Assembly (NCBI GenBank): GCA_036426205.1
Contig: CM071568.1
Coordinates: 225,286,239 to 225,350,238, forward strand
DNA from: Ascaphus truei
Lineage: Eukaryota; Chordata; Amphibia; Anura; Ascaphidae
Direction: 5' to 3'
DNA: 64,000 nucleotides
The stretch's first letter is position 1. Each line of letters begins with the position of its first letter. Below the pieces are notes generated by a model that saw nothing but the letters and a program-made list of their open reading frames with translations, was not told the origin of the DNA and did no database searches. Below, one piece after another: positions 48,026-58,359 of the stretch. The position numbers and the translations under genes were made by a program.

Positions 48026-48669
48026 CCACTGACCCACACACACAGAACCACACACACACACAGAGCCACTGACCCACACACAGAGCCACTGACCCACACA
48101 CAGAGCCACACACACTCACAGAGCCACACACACTCACAGAGCCACACACACTCAGAGCCACACACCCACTCACAGAGCCACACACACACACTCACAGAGA
48201 CAGAGACACACACACTCACAGAGACAGAGACACACAGAGAGACACACAGAGAGACACACACACACACACACACACACACATGCACCTACCTCCTCTGAGA
48301 AGTAAGCAGCTCAGTGTGCTCTGTCCTCCAACCAGTCCCCTGCGGCCCGGCATCCTGCAAAGCCGCGCCTGGCTTCCTCCGACCTTCAACCAATCCCCTG
48401 CGGCCCGGCCAGCATTCTCCAAAAGCCCAACATTCTGCAAATCCTCACCTGCTACCGCATCTTCTCCTCACCGCCCGCGCCGCCCCCGCCGCCGCCTCAC
48501 GCAGCGCCCCCGCATCGCGCGCCACTGCATCCTGCTACAAGAAGCGGGACCAGGGCCAAAAACCGGGACATTACCGGGACGGACCGGCAACCGGGACAAA
48601 CCGGCAACCGGGACAGGAATGAAAATAAACGGGCCTGTCCTGGCAAAACCGGGACGAATGGTCACCCTA
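45235..48669. mobile_element. 3.4-kb DNA element with TAGGGTGACCA ends and CA-rich satellite core
   Basis: The left end TAGGGTGACCAGATTTTC and right end GAATGGTCACCCTA are inverted. Next to each end are CCGGGAC motifs (AAAACCGGGAC on the left; AACCGGGACA and AACCGGGACG several times on the right). Flanking 8-mers CTTATAAA (45227-45234) and CTTATGAG (48670-48677) match at six of eight, suggesting a hAT-like target duplication. TAGGGTGACCAG ends are familiar from vertebrate MITEs. No transposase is present. It lies in the intron after the anoctamin exon. Confidence 0.65.
45423..48280. repeat. CA-rich satellite (CACACACTCACAGAGCCA-type)
   Basis: About 2.85 kb of short units. The first part mixes CACACACAGAGCCA and CACAGAACCACTGACA. 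From about 46740 the dominant unit is CACACACTCACAGAGCCA with GAGCCACTGACCCACA variants. The last 100 bp has CACAGAGAGACA units. Long frames here are artefacts of the low-complexity sequence. Confidence 0.95.
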
Positions 48670-48677
48670 CTTATGAG

Positions 48678-49430
48678 ACACCTCTTACAGTATATAATGA
48701 GAGGGTGGCCTTGCGGGTAGACAGGAGTATGAGAGGTTTGTCATTCTGAAAGCTACAGTTGTGAAGTAGGAACCTTTATTGTCAGTTCAAAGGGAAAACT
48801 TTTTGGTCTATGGTGTAATATTTTCATTCTGCATAAGAAGTTAAATACTGTACATTGTTAATACTTAGGGAGTACTTTGTCCTTTAAGCTCCCCTTCAAA
48901 GTAAATGTAGATAAAGAATCCGATTCTTAATGTCCTACACCTGTCTTGTTATTTGCCACAATCCTCAAACACGTCAATGGTTAGACAGAGGTTGTAATTA
49001 CTAATTAGCTGTGATGTCACTTATTTTCCCTACTCAGACACTCAGACACTCAGAGTCGCTTTGCGGGTTTCATACTGTCATTTTACTGTATCTTTCTTGA
49101 TTTTTTTTGGTACTCTTCCTTCCTCCATCCTTCCTAAGGCAGGGGGGGTGCCGCAAAAAAAAGTCTGTGCGCCCCTGCCTTGGACCATTATGAGGGTTAT
49201 TGAATATAGCTGTAGACGCCCTTCCAAGACCTCAGAAGTCTTGTCTTTAACAAAACAAAATATACTAACGAAATGAGACAATGAGTGTAGGAGGTCACAG
49301 AAAGAAGCACGTGTGCATGTTTAACTGTAGCTATGGGAGCATCAAATGTCTTAAGTCATACGAGGATTCAGGTCAGACAAGGAGTGGACTTGTGATGGAA
49401 CACAAGACACAGCAGCATCACTTCAGGAGC
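48678..49430. other. No gene seen
   Basis: AT-rich sequence. At 49137-49185 a tiny pair of hAT-like ends (CAGGGGGGGTGCCGCAAA ... TGTGCGCCCCTG) encloses only about 20 bp. Confidence 0.45.
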
Positions 49431-49434
49431 CTGC

Positions 49435-49585
49435 TACTGTGCATGTGTGTGTGTCAGTCAGTGGGTGTGTGTGCGTCAGTCAGTGGGTGGGTGTGTGTGT
49501 GCGTCAGTCAGTGTGTGCGCGTCAGTGTGTGTGTGTGCGCGCGCGCATCCGGCTGTGTGTGCGTCAGTCCGTGTGTGTGTGATGC
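49435..49585. repeat. GTGTGTCAGTCAGTG minisatellite
   Basis: Irregular units of GTGTGTGCGTCAGTCAGTGG, with a (GC)n interruption near 49535-49547. Confidence 0.9.
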
Positions 49586-49827
49586 ATGGTGAACTTATGG
49601 GTGTCGGCTGACTGTTCACATTTATAGATACTGTAAGTGCTAAAAGTGGAGAACCTCAAAGTTTTGGTCTTTGTAAGTTGACTCCTTTGCTGCAAAATGA
49701 AACTAAAAGATATAGAGGGGTAAAGGCTATGCAGGGTGCAGTTTCTCAGCATAAGCATTCGTGTTAACCAGAAACAAGTCAAAGGACAGACTCGGGCTGT
49801 AGAGGTGACTGTAAATAACAGACTTAA

Positions 49828-49949
49828 GGGGTTATTTATTAAACTGCAATGGTGCCGATCAGGGCTCCATCGCACTGCCATTGAAGTAAATAGGAATTTC
49901 CATGTGATATCCCCTTGACCGGCACTATCACAGTTTAATGAATAACCCA
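49828..49949. mobile_element. Short TTAA-target MITE
   Basis: 122 bp with ends GGGGTTATTTATTAAACTG and CAGTTTAATGAATAACCCA, imperfect inverted complements, and TTAA at 49824-49827 and 49950-49953. Interior only CCATTGAAGTAAATAGG and similar. Confidence 0.6.
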
Positions 49950-51009
49950 TTAAAGTCTCCCGGATCTGGGGCAAGCCATTTACAGCAGATTTATCAAAGG
50001 AAAATTTTCAAGGGCTCCCAATGGGATTCCTTTTCTTTGATAAGCACCGTTTGGTGCTGTTTTTTCAGCAGGTAAGCCAGACGGAGGGACCACAGGCCCG
50101 GAAATGTTTGCTGTTCTTATTCACAGTTTGCGATTAAATTGTTTATGGCAAGATACTCTGCAGTAAACTAACGATTTCTGATTAAATTCAGCACAAGTGA
50201 TGTGAGTTTTTCTTCAAGTTTCTTTTGTGATGTTTGAGTGCTGGTATATGGGACGGTTTGGATGTTACATTCTTTTCCGTGGCGGTGATGGTACGGGACC
50301 TGAGCAACAGGAAACCACAACCTCTATCATTTTTGCAGATGTAGTGGGTGAGTGCAAGTTCCAATTTTGTTTTACCTTGGAGCTACTGAAATTCTTTATT
50401 CAAGTTGTGCGTTTTGAGACTGGCCTTGAAGGTGAAGAGAGAAGATGCTTGGCGGATATTGCGAGAGAGGACATTCCAGAGCCGTGGGGCAGTGAGGGAG
50501 AGGTTTTAGGCCGGAGAGGGCTTTAGATGCAAAAGGGTTAGGCAGAAGGCATCCTGGAGCAGGATGCAAGAGGCGAGAAATTAGGGCTGTGAAAGAGGGG
50601 CACAGGAGTGTATAGACCTGAAAGAGAGAAGGAGAATTGTGTTCGCAATACAGGATTTAATGGGAAGCAAGGAGAGGGATTTCAGCAGGAGAGCCGCTGA
50701 GAGATTTAGGAGAGAGTGAAGTGATTCTGGCAGCAGGATATTTAGGATAGATTGTACGGGAGACAGGTGAGAGGCAGGAAGGCCGGACAGTAGAAGGTTA
50801 CAATAGTCTAGAAGGGAGAGAAAAGGGGTCTGCGTTAGAGGTTTAGCAGTAAAGTGACAGAGGAAAGGGCGTATCTTTGCAATGTTACAGAGGAAAAATT
50901 GACAGGTTTAAGCAATCGCGTGACTGTGATAGGACAATGTGAGGGAGGAGTCAAATGTAACAAAACACAGAACCCCAGCAAGCTCTTTTTGGGAACCCCT
51001 GAGCCCCCA

Positions 51010-51013
<4 letters not shown>

Positions 51014-51052
<39 letters not shown>
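51014..51052. repeat. (AT)n microsatellite
   Basis: About 19 TA units. Confidence 0.95.
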
Positions 51053-51057
<5 letters not shown>

Positions 51058-51087
51058 CAAAATGGAGTGCTATTGAGCGTGGCATAT

Positions 51088-51230
51088 GTATACAACAGAC
51101 AACAGAGAAGCCCAATGCTACATCCAACATGACAGAAATACACAGTAAAATACTTACATATTCTCTTGAAATAGGGTCATTTAGTTTAACCTTTTGGCCA
51201 AAGCGTTGTAAGCTTGCGAGCCACGACAAG
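51088..51230. repeat. Interspersed repeat shared with 57986-58147
   Basis: GTATACAACA..., AAGCCCAATGCTACATCCAA, GGGTCATTT and CCTTTTGGCCAAAG occur in both copies in the same order. No coding capacity. Family unknown. Confidence 0.65.
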
Positions 51231-51345
51231 GCAGACACCCGTTCGCAAGGCCTAACACTAACAGATAATGTAACACCTAAGCAGCGTGTTTGTGATACAG
51301 GGTGTATGATAGTGCTGCCAACAGTGAGGGAGAAGGAGGTACTAG

Positions 51346-51965
51346 CGGTCTAGGACGTTTGGCGGCAACCAAATCGCCACCGGCACTCAGCCGCCAGGGG
51401 TAATTGCCACTGGTCGCCTCCCTGCAAGTTACCTCGCCGCCATCTTTAAATGTCCTCGGATCTCACCAGCCGCAGGACCCTTTGTGCGGCCGCCGCTCCG
51501 ACTGCATTAGTGAGCGCGCACCACCGGGACTCTCAACGCAGCCGCCAGCAGCCAGGACATCTTTTTACATTTCCCACAAATGTGTCCTGGCTGCTGGCGA
51601 GTTCGCTGAGTGTCCCGGTGATGCACAAGTACAGGCGTGCTCACAAATGCAGTCGGAGCTGCGCGATGTGCACTGCGGCTGTGGAGATCTGAGGACATTT
51701 AAAAATGGCGGCGAGGCGACCAAGGAGATCCGAGGATAGAGGTGCCCTGCGGCTGTGGAGATCTGAGGACATTTAAAAATGGCGGCGAAGCGACCAAGGA
51801 GATCCGAGGACAGAGGTGCCCTGCGGCTGGGGAGATCCAAGATATTTAATGATTGGCGAGGTGAGCGGTGACGAAGGTGACCTGCGGTGTGTAGTCCTGG
51901 TAGCGGAGTGCCGGTGGCTATTTGGTCACGGCCAAGTGGCTGCAGTGAAACGTCCCATTCCGGGC
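51346..51965. mobile_element. GC-rich foldback-type element inside the L2 LINE
   Basis: It starts GCGGTCTAGGACGTTTGGCG and ends near CAGTGAAACGTCCCATTCCG. An inner inverted pair around 51552-51600 (CAGCAGCCAGGACA and TGTCCTGGCTGCTG) and repeats of ACATTTAAAAATGGCGGCGA near 51700 and 51770 are visible. The terminal motif relates it to the 11037-11507 element. Confidence 0.6.
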
Positions 51966-52305
51966 AGTAGGGCCGGGGCCATGAATGGGAGGAAGTATGA
52001 GGAGCACCGTCTGAGGGCCAATCAGGCATGATATAGCGACAGTCGGAGACCTTAGGTGTAAGGTCTGGGTTTGAAAAGTAAATTTGAGTGTCACCAGCAT
52101 AGCGGTGATATTTGAATCCAAAAGATGTAATCAGTTTGTCTACAGTGAGTGTGTAGAGAGAGAAGAGGCCGCAAGACAGACCCCTATGGTCCTCCCCGAG
52201 AGGTCGACAAAGGAAAACGGATTTGAGTAGCTCCAACGTACTCTCTTCTTGCATAAACACTTAATGTACCATAAAACCCTCTGTGTATTCTCCCTACATA
52301 AAACT

Positions 52306-52456
52306 CCGACTGTAAGCTCTTCGGGGCAGGGACTCCTTTTTCCTAATGTTTATGTTTGAAGCACTTATTCCCATTATGTCTCCTATTATTGTGTTGATTT
52401 TTTACTGCTGTGAAGCGCCATATACATAGTTGATGCGATACAAATAAAGATATACA
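52306..52456 (+). mobile_element. SINE-like / L2-tail repeat
   Basis: TGTAAGCTCTTCGGGGCAGG ... GTGAAGCGCCATATACATAG then ACAAATAAAGATATAC, the same type as 22690-22862. Confidence 0.65.
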
Positions 52457-53154
52457 GTACATTCATGTATTTTATACCAGCCCATGCCAACTAATTGCTT
52501 CTCTCTTCTATAATTTGTCCCTTCCTAATTTATATACCTGCAGGGACAAACACATTTTGTTTACTTACCCATAAAAAGAGCAACTTTATTTACATACTTA
52601 GATTTATGTCCAAGGAAAGGAGTTTTTTTTGTTTTGTTGCAACTAATATTTTATTCACAGTTTTAAATGGGGTACAAAAAAAAAGGTGACAATAAGGGAA
52701 ACAATAAAAAATAGAGGTATCAACAATTATATCAATACAACACACATCTGTGTATATGCCCTTAAATAATAACATTAAACACAACAGTTCATTTAAATAA
52801 TATAAGGGGAAGAGTAATGATGGGAGAGACGTGGTCACTTTTAAACAATCATTAGAGATATTCCACCAGATGTTTAGGAGGTACAGAGCCCACCAACAGT
52901 TCTCACACCCCACAGCCCAGCTGATCCAGGGCCTGGGAGTTGGGAGGACCATAACAGCAAATATACCAGTTTCTATGCAAAGATTGCCCAGAACCTACTC
53001 ACAATGTGATCTTCAATAGTAATGGAAGCTTGGTCAATCCTATCCAGCCATCATATAACCACTACAACAGTGCTACATTTGGATATAACCCTACCCCTCT
53101 CTCTTGTTCCAACTAAGGCTCCCATACTCGAGTAAACTTGTGTGTGTGTTCCCC

Positions 53155-54035
53155 TAGGAACATAGGCAATCAAAATAATGAACGCCTCTTTTTATACTTG
53201 ATGATTCCGCGCTCCCCACTACAAAGAAGACTCGCTTAAGGAAGTTACCAGTAAATCCCATTTTATTCAGAACCCTAAACAGGTACTGCCAGTCCAACCT
53301 GTCGAAGGCTTTTTCGTCGTCCAATGATAAGAAAATGCAAGGGACATTTTTGGCATTAGCTGTATGGATTAAATTACGTGTCCTTCGGATGTCATGTCTG
53401 GTGGGGATTAAGCCCACCTGATCATGGTGTATTAGATAGGGCTAGGCCATATATTGTTTCAGACGGTTAGCCAATATTTTTGCGCACAATTTAATATCAG
53501 TATTTATTGCAGAGATGGGACGATAGCTGGCACAGTTCGTTGGCTTCTTCCATTTTTTGGGGTATGAGTACAATATTGGCAGTAGCCATTGACTGTAAAT
53601 ACCGCCCCTTGTAGAAATGTATTGAACCTGCACATTTGTTATTGTTGGCTCCAGAGAAACCATCCGGACCTGGGGATTTTGAATTCTTAAGTTCTTTAAT
53701 AGTTTGGGATACCTCTTTGCATGTTATTAGTCCATTCAGGTATGCTCTATGTTCCTGTTCAAGTTTAGGGAGCTGGCAGTTATCCACATATTCCGCGAGC
53801 CTCGTATTTTTGTCCTTAGAGGGACTTACAGTTTTCCCATCATACAATTTTTGATAATAATGGTGGAACTGTTTGATTATTTGGGATAGGTCATGTCAGG
53901 GTAACATTAGTCATTCTAATTGCTTGTATATTTTGTGCTGCAGCCACCATTTTAAGACATCTGGCCAGCATTGTATGTGTTTTATTCCCTCTTTCATAGT
54001 ATTTTTATCCTGTCCACCAAAGGGCCTGCTCAGCA
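53155..54035 (-). mobile_element. L1/Tx1-type LINE reverse transcriptase fragment, minus
   Basis: Minus-strand text in order: KYYERGNKTHTMLA near 53990-53950, then LKNSKSPGPDGFSG near 53680-53640, then YRPISAINTDIKLCAKILAN near 53525-53465, then LSLDDEKAFDRLDWQYLFRV near 53330-53270. These are reverse transcriptase blocks of L1-type LINEs. Frames are broken several times. 52460-53150 to its left holds no clear coding and may include LINE-derived or unrelated sequence. Confidence 0.8.
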
Positions 54036-54539
54036 GAATCTGAGATTTTTTTTTAATATATATACTATATTCCACCCGGAGTAGTAAATCATAGCAGTAA
54101 TTTTTTCCTTTCTGTGGTTATTTTGTTAAGTGTTCTGTACATAAATATGTTATGTTTTTTTTTTTTTGTACCTTCTGCACTTAAATCAGTTTATTTTTAG
54201 CTTAGACGTTTATTTTTGACTGCATTTTTTTCCACAACTTTTCCTACTGCCAGTTGAAAAAACAAATGTGCCCATTGATTTATGTTTATATATATTTTTT
54301 GTTAGGTACTGCAAAAAAGAAATACATAAGAGAAATGTCTCCGTGTGTTGGTACCTATAAATGACTACAAGGAACTTGTTGGAGTCTTCATATGCATTGT
54401 ACTAGCTGTCAGTATCAATGCATTGGAAATCAGAGTAGTGGCAGTGGCTGACAACTCTGTCTCCGAGGGAGGTGCAAGTGCACGCTCTGTCTCTCCTGCG
54501 CTGAACCTCCCCAAGTTGAGTGTTTGTGTATATGTGTAT

Positions 54540-54542
54540 ATG

Positions 54543-54580
<38 letters not shown>

Positions 54581-54581
54581 A
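54540..54581. repeat. (AT)n microsatellite
   Basis: TATATA units bounding the end of the Penelope-like element. Confidence 0.95.
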
Positions 54582-54589
54582 TCCAAAAA

Positions 54590-55610
54590 ATAAATAGATG
54601 ATACCGTTCTGTGGCTAACGAAATGCTTTTATTTGTGCGAGCTTTCAAGATACACTGATCTCTTCTTCCGGCGATGTTACAATGAATGAAGCAAGCAAAA
54701 GCTATACTATAAACAGTGTCTATTGGAATGTTATCTGTGCTGGTCCATCCCCCGGTGTGGATGTGTTTTATGGCTGGAGGTGTCAAAAGGTTCCTGAAAG
54801 CAAGTGATGAAAGAGTGTGTATGTGTATCAGTGTGAATAAAAATGAATGGAGAGCCCACAGTATATACAGTGCTTTCCAAAAGGTGTGTGTGTGTGGAGT
54901 GGGAGTGGATATAAATGGTGTGGGTGGGTGTGGAAATGTGAGAGATTGTAGCACAACTAAAAGTGTGTGTGGATACTATGTGGTTCCTATTGGTGTATAG
55001 GGATGGATAAACAAGGAGTATTAGTATGTGTAAAAGACAGCTGTGTGTGCGTACATATAGCACAGTATGTACAGACATGGCCTTTAGCGCTCATGGGAAG
55101 AGAGTTCACTTGTGTCAGTAATGACTCATAAAATTTCGATCTCTGTTTAGGCCACTGCTAAGTGTCCCGAACAGTTGCATAAATTTCTATTCATGCAAGT
55201 CTCTCTTTCAGTGTTCTAAGATTACCTTTGAGTATGGCAACCTTCAGATCGTAAATCTTATGGCCAAAGTCAGAGAAATGTTCGCCAACAGGACTGTCTC
55301 TTGTTCCGCGTGTGATGCTGTGGCGAAGCAGATTCATTTTCTTGTTTAGCCCCTATCCCGTCTCACCTATGTAGTAGCAGCCCCCTGGGCATTTCATGCA
55401 CATGATGAGGTACACGACATTGCTGGAGGAACAGGTGAAACTTCCTCTGATTTTGTATTCCCGATTCCTGTTTGGTATTTGTATTGTGTCCGCTGTGTAG
55501 AGCATTGCGCAGGTTTTGCATCTTGGGTCCTGGCATGGTTTTGTCCCGCATTCAGTTGTACTGCTGAATACTTTACTCCTCACCATAATATTCTTGAGAT
55601 TACCTTACGA
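54590..55610 (-). mobile_element. Penelope-like element 3' part with GIY-YIG endonuclease, minus
   Basis: The minus-strand frame from about 55600 has a Cys-rich linker (CGTKPCQDPRCKTC), then SSSNVVYLIMCMKCPGGCYY-IGETG, the start of the GIY-YIG nuclease of Penelope-like elements. A single in-frame stop follows IGETG. After it comes text of the type RDSPVGEHFSDFGHKIYDLK (about 55300-55240), ending near 55100. The remainder to 54590 is probably the 3' untranslated part. The reverse transcriptase half is missing (5' truncation). Confidence 0.8.
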
Positions 55611-55995
55611 CATTACGTCATCACGTTGTGTGCTCCTTTACGGCCGGGGAGCACATGTAGTGATTTCAAGGCTAACTCTGATACCAGATGATTTTGGAAA
55701 ATTTCAAGTGAACCTGAGGGACAGCACTGTTTGAGAGACTTTATCCAGCGAATCGTGGACTCCCTGCTGCAGTTTGGACATGCCTGGTGGTGATTATATA
55801 TCACATACTGCTTAAAATTAACCTTTACTTTGTGAGTGTTTTTAATCCCTCCATCCACCCTTCCCCAATATTAAATGTTACAGTGTTACACTATGGGGCG
55901 TGCGCTCTCTGTTTTTTTTTTTATATATTTTTTTTTTTATATATTTTTTTTTTAAACAAAGTCAGTCGGCACTTCCATAAGCAGAGATGTATGGG

Positions 55996-56621
55996 TAGGT
56001 GCAAGTCCCATAAAATAAATATAAGACAACGATACTGTGTTGATTCCACGATCAGGAGACCGCACTCGATGTTGAAGCAGGTCAACTATATATTAATGAC
56101 AAGGCACAAATTTCCAATGTTTGGGTCCCCAAAAACGGGACCTTCCTCAGGGTGGTGCAGTGAGGGAAGAACAAAACATACAATTATATACCCCTGAAAT
56201 CCCTTGTGACAAATCAAACAATTAATCAATTAGCCCCAAAGCAATTAAAGCAGGCAAAAAGTCTGCCAAACCTGTTTACCAAGGGGTCTCCATGGTGTGC
56301 TGCAGCCGCCATATTGAATCAGAGTTCAGACCGCCATTATGATTATGTACACTGCGTCTTCATTGCTAATATGGTTGCTCAGCAACCTGTCCTGACGTCC
56401 TGCTGGAAGGTCCCGTTAAGTTCATGTGGAGGCCTCCATTATGCACATCCCTGAGGAAGGTCCCGTTTTGGAGGACCGAAACGTTGGTTTTCGTGATGTA
56501 TTATATTTTTCATTAATACATTTATTTTTGGTTGACCCATTACTGAGTACTGTCTCCTGACTGCGGACTGACAGTAGAATGGTATCGTATGGTTATATTA
56601 TCAATATGGGACATGCACCTA
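55996..56621. repeat. 626-bp foldback element
   Basis: Left end TAGGTGCAAGTCCCATA and right end TATGGGACATGCACCTA are inverted. Inner matches include GATCAGGAGAC versus GTCTCCTGAC, and AACGGGACCTTCCTCAGG versus CTGAGGAAGGTCCCGTTTTG. The right arm carries GGACCGAAACGTTGG. Confidence 0.75.
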
Positions 56622-57630
56622 CAGCCTACAAGTGTGTACAGGAGAGCCAACTGATGCTTTAACTATATATATATACACACACACTCTCTCTCTCGCATAT
56701 ATAACCATACTCTTCTTGGAATAAAAATGACTACTTCAAAAAATTTTGAGAATTAATTTTACTCCATACAAAAAAATCTAGCGCAACTATGCTTTTCGGT
56801 CATGCCGTTTATTTTTGTCTGGGTAGTATGAGGCTGTGGATAAAATACACTTGGCATACAGATAGCTCACAATCAGGGGGGTATAAGTGGTAACATTGTG
56901 CATATACTGTGCATGACAGACTTTGACAAATGTCATGGGTGGATTTGAACACGGTGGATTTTAAACATGGGTGGATTTTGATGGCCATCATTTTTGACAA
57001 AAATAGGACACGAGCTTGTGTCCACGCATCTTTAATAAGCAAATATGCTATTAATGATGAGTCCAGAGAAAAGTTGAATGCAACACTGCTAGTCACTTTT
57101 GGATATTGTCTAAGCTTCTCATTCAACTGGATATCATCAATGCAAGTTTGTAAGAGTGTTTGTAGTGATGCACATCTTAGGTTTTCACCATATTATTATA
57201 TGCAAAAACATTGCAACTTCAAAAAATCATTTTCCTGCGGTTATTGTGAAAAGAGAGAAAGTGCATCATATCTCCTAACCCGAATATGCAGTGCTAGGGA
57301 AGCCACTCCAAGGTACAGCTTCACCAAAAGCCACACGGTTAGAACAAAGTCATTGATGTTTAAAGGAAATAGCGAAAACAACAATAATTTGGTAGTTTAG
57401 TCTGAAAATGGTGGTTAAAAATGATAAACTCAAGTTAATGATGAATTAAAATGAACAATTAGAGCCCATTTCAATAAGGATTTTACGAACTCTATAACCA
57501 GCTACTGTAGCAATAGCCTATTAATCATATCACTGGCATCCGTTCAATTTGAGGCTTCACCTTTAACTAGTTCTGTGCAATATTTGTGTTGATGTTTAAG
57601 TACTATTTTATCTTCTCCTATTATATACTG
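56622..57630. other. No recognisable gene
   Basis: A 156-codon open frame at 56930-57400 (+) has a Cys/His-containing middle (SCGYCEKRESASYL) but no family I recognise, and no splice sites around it are persuasive. Old mobile-element sequence is the likeliest explanation. Confidence 0.4.
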
Positions 57631-57845
57631 TGACAGAAACCAGGGAAAGGTGCTAAATGGGATATATAGGGCTTCCAGGATACTGGGCAGTTTCTATCCA
57701 ATTTAGACCAGGAAGTACAGCCACAGGGTAAATGTGATCCATCCCACAGCTTCACGATTGCTGAAGCTGGTGCATTGGAAATCCAGGCCAGAGATTGGCT
57801 GTTGCTCTGGTTTCTCTCACCTGCCCTACTAATTGGGAAAGCAGG
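57631..57845 (+). mobile_element. Possible truncated LTR start
   Basis: TGTGACAGAAACCAGGGAAA with a nearby ATATATAGGG resembles an LTR beginning. No partner or end is visible. Confidence 0.3.
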
Positions 57846-57955
57846 TATTCCCTCACCCTCCCCCTCACCCTCTTCCTCCCCCTCACCCTCTTCCTCCCCT
57901 TCCTCTCTCTCCCACTCTCCCTCGTGCTCCCTCTCGCTCCCTTATTATATCCCTC
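57845..57955. repeat. Pyrimidine-rich tract
   Basis: CCCTCACCCTCTTCCTCCCC-type repeats; the Ser/Pro-rich frames over it are artefacts. Confidence 0.9.
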
Positions 57956-57985
57956 ATCGTCCTTTTTATATGCTCCTTTCAATTT

Positions 57986-58147
57986 TGTATACAACAAAAG
58001 ACAGAAAAGCCCAATGCTACATCCAATTTGATTAAATATATAGTAATTAGTATATAGTTAAATACTTCAATAATAATGTTCTCATAAATAAGGGTCATTT
58101 TGTAAATCCTTTTGGCCAAAGTGTTATAAGCCTGCAAGCCAACGTAT
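57986..58147. repeat. Interspersed repeat shared with 51088-51230
   Basis: Same ordered landmarks as the first copy; diverged and with a longer AT-rich middle. Confidence 0.65.
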
Positions 58148-58359
58148 GACATGACCCTGCGGCGTTATTTGATGACACATTGCCATGGCAACGCATCACA
58201 GAGCATCTGAATCACGGTAAGTTCAGAGTTGCAGAGGCCTCATGTGAACCCCTGCATTTAATTTAAATGGCTTGGGGAGCGTGGGGACTCTGCAACCGTC
58301 GTGCCCCCCCCCCCCGAAAAAAATCTCACGCCCCCCAGTTTGCGCACTCCTTCTCTAGG

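Larger units (their letters stand above)
50290..52260 (-). mobile_element. L2-clade LINE remnant, minus strand, with insertions
   Basis: Read on the minus strand from 52260: reverse transcriptase text ending SLYTLTVDKLITSFGFKYHR and the catalytic box as YAGDTQIYF near 52095 (the family norm is YADD). After an insertion (51346-51965), text of the type STIIHPVSQTRCLGVTLSVS at about 51250-51330 follows. After another (about 50950-51235), the C-terminal region with LDYCNLLLSGLPASHLSPVQ near 50760-50815 and a conserved LWN-type block near 50490 follow. The order matches L2/CR1-type LINEs. It is full of stops and inactive. Confidence 0.75.

Noticed and set aside
48280..48720. 146-codon frame in GC-rich DNA
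   Set aside because: It lies in the right end of the 45235-48669 element; the CCGGGAC repeats explain its composition.
56930..57400. 156-codon frame as a host gene
   Set aside because: No splice signals, conserved domain or plausible neighbours; retained only as unexplained sequence.
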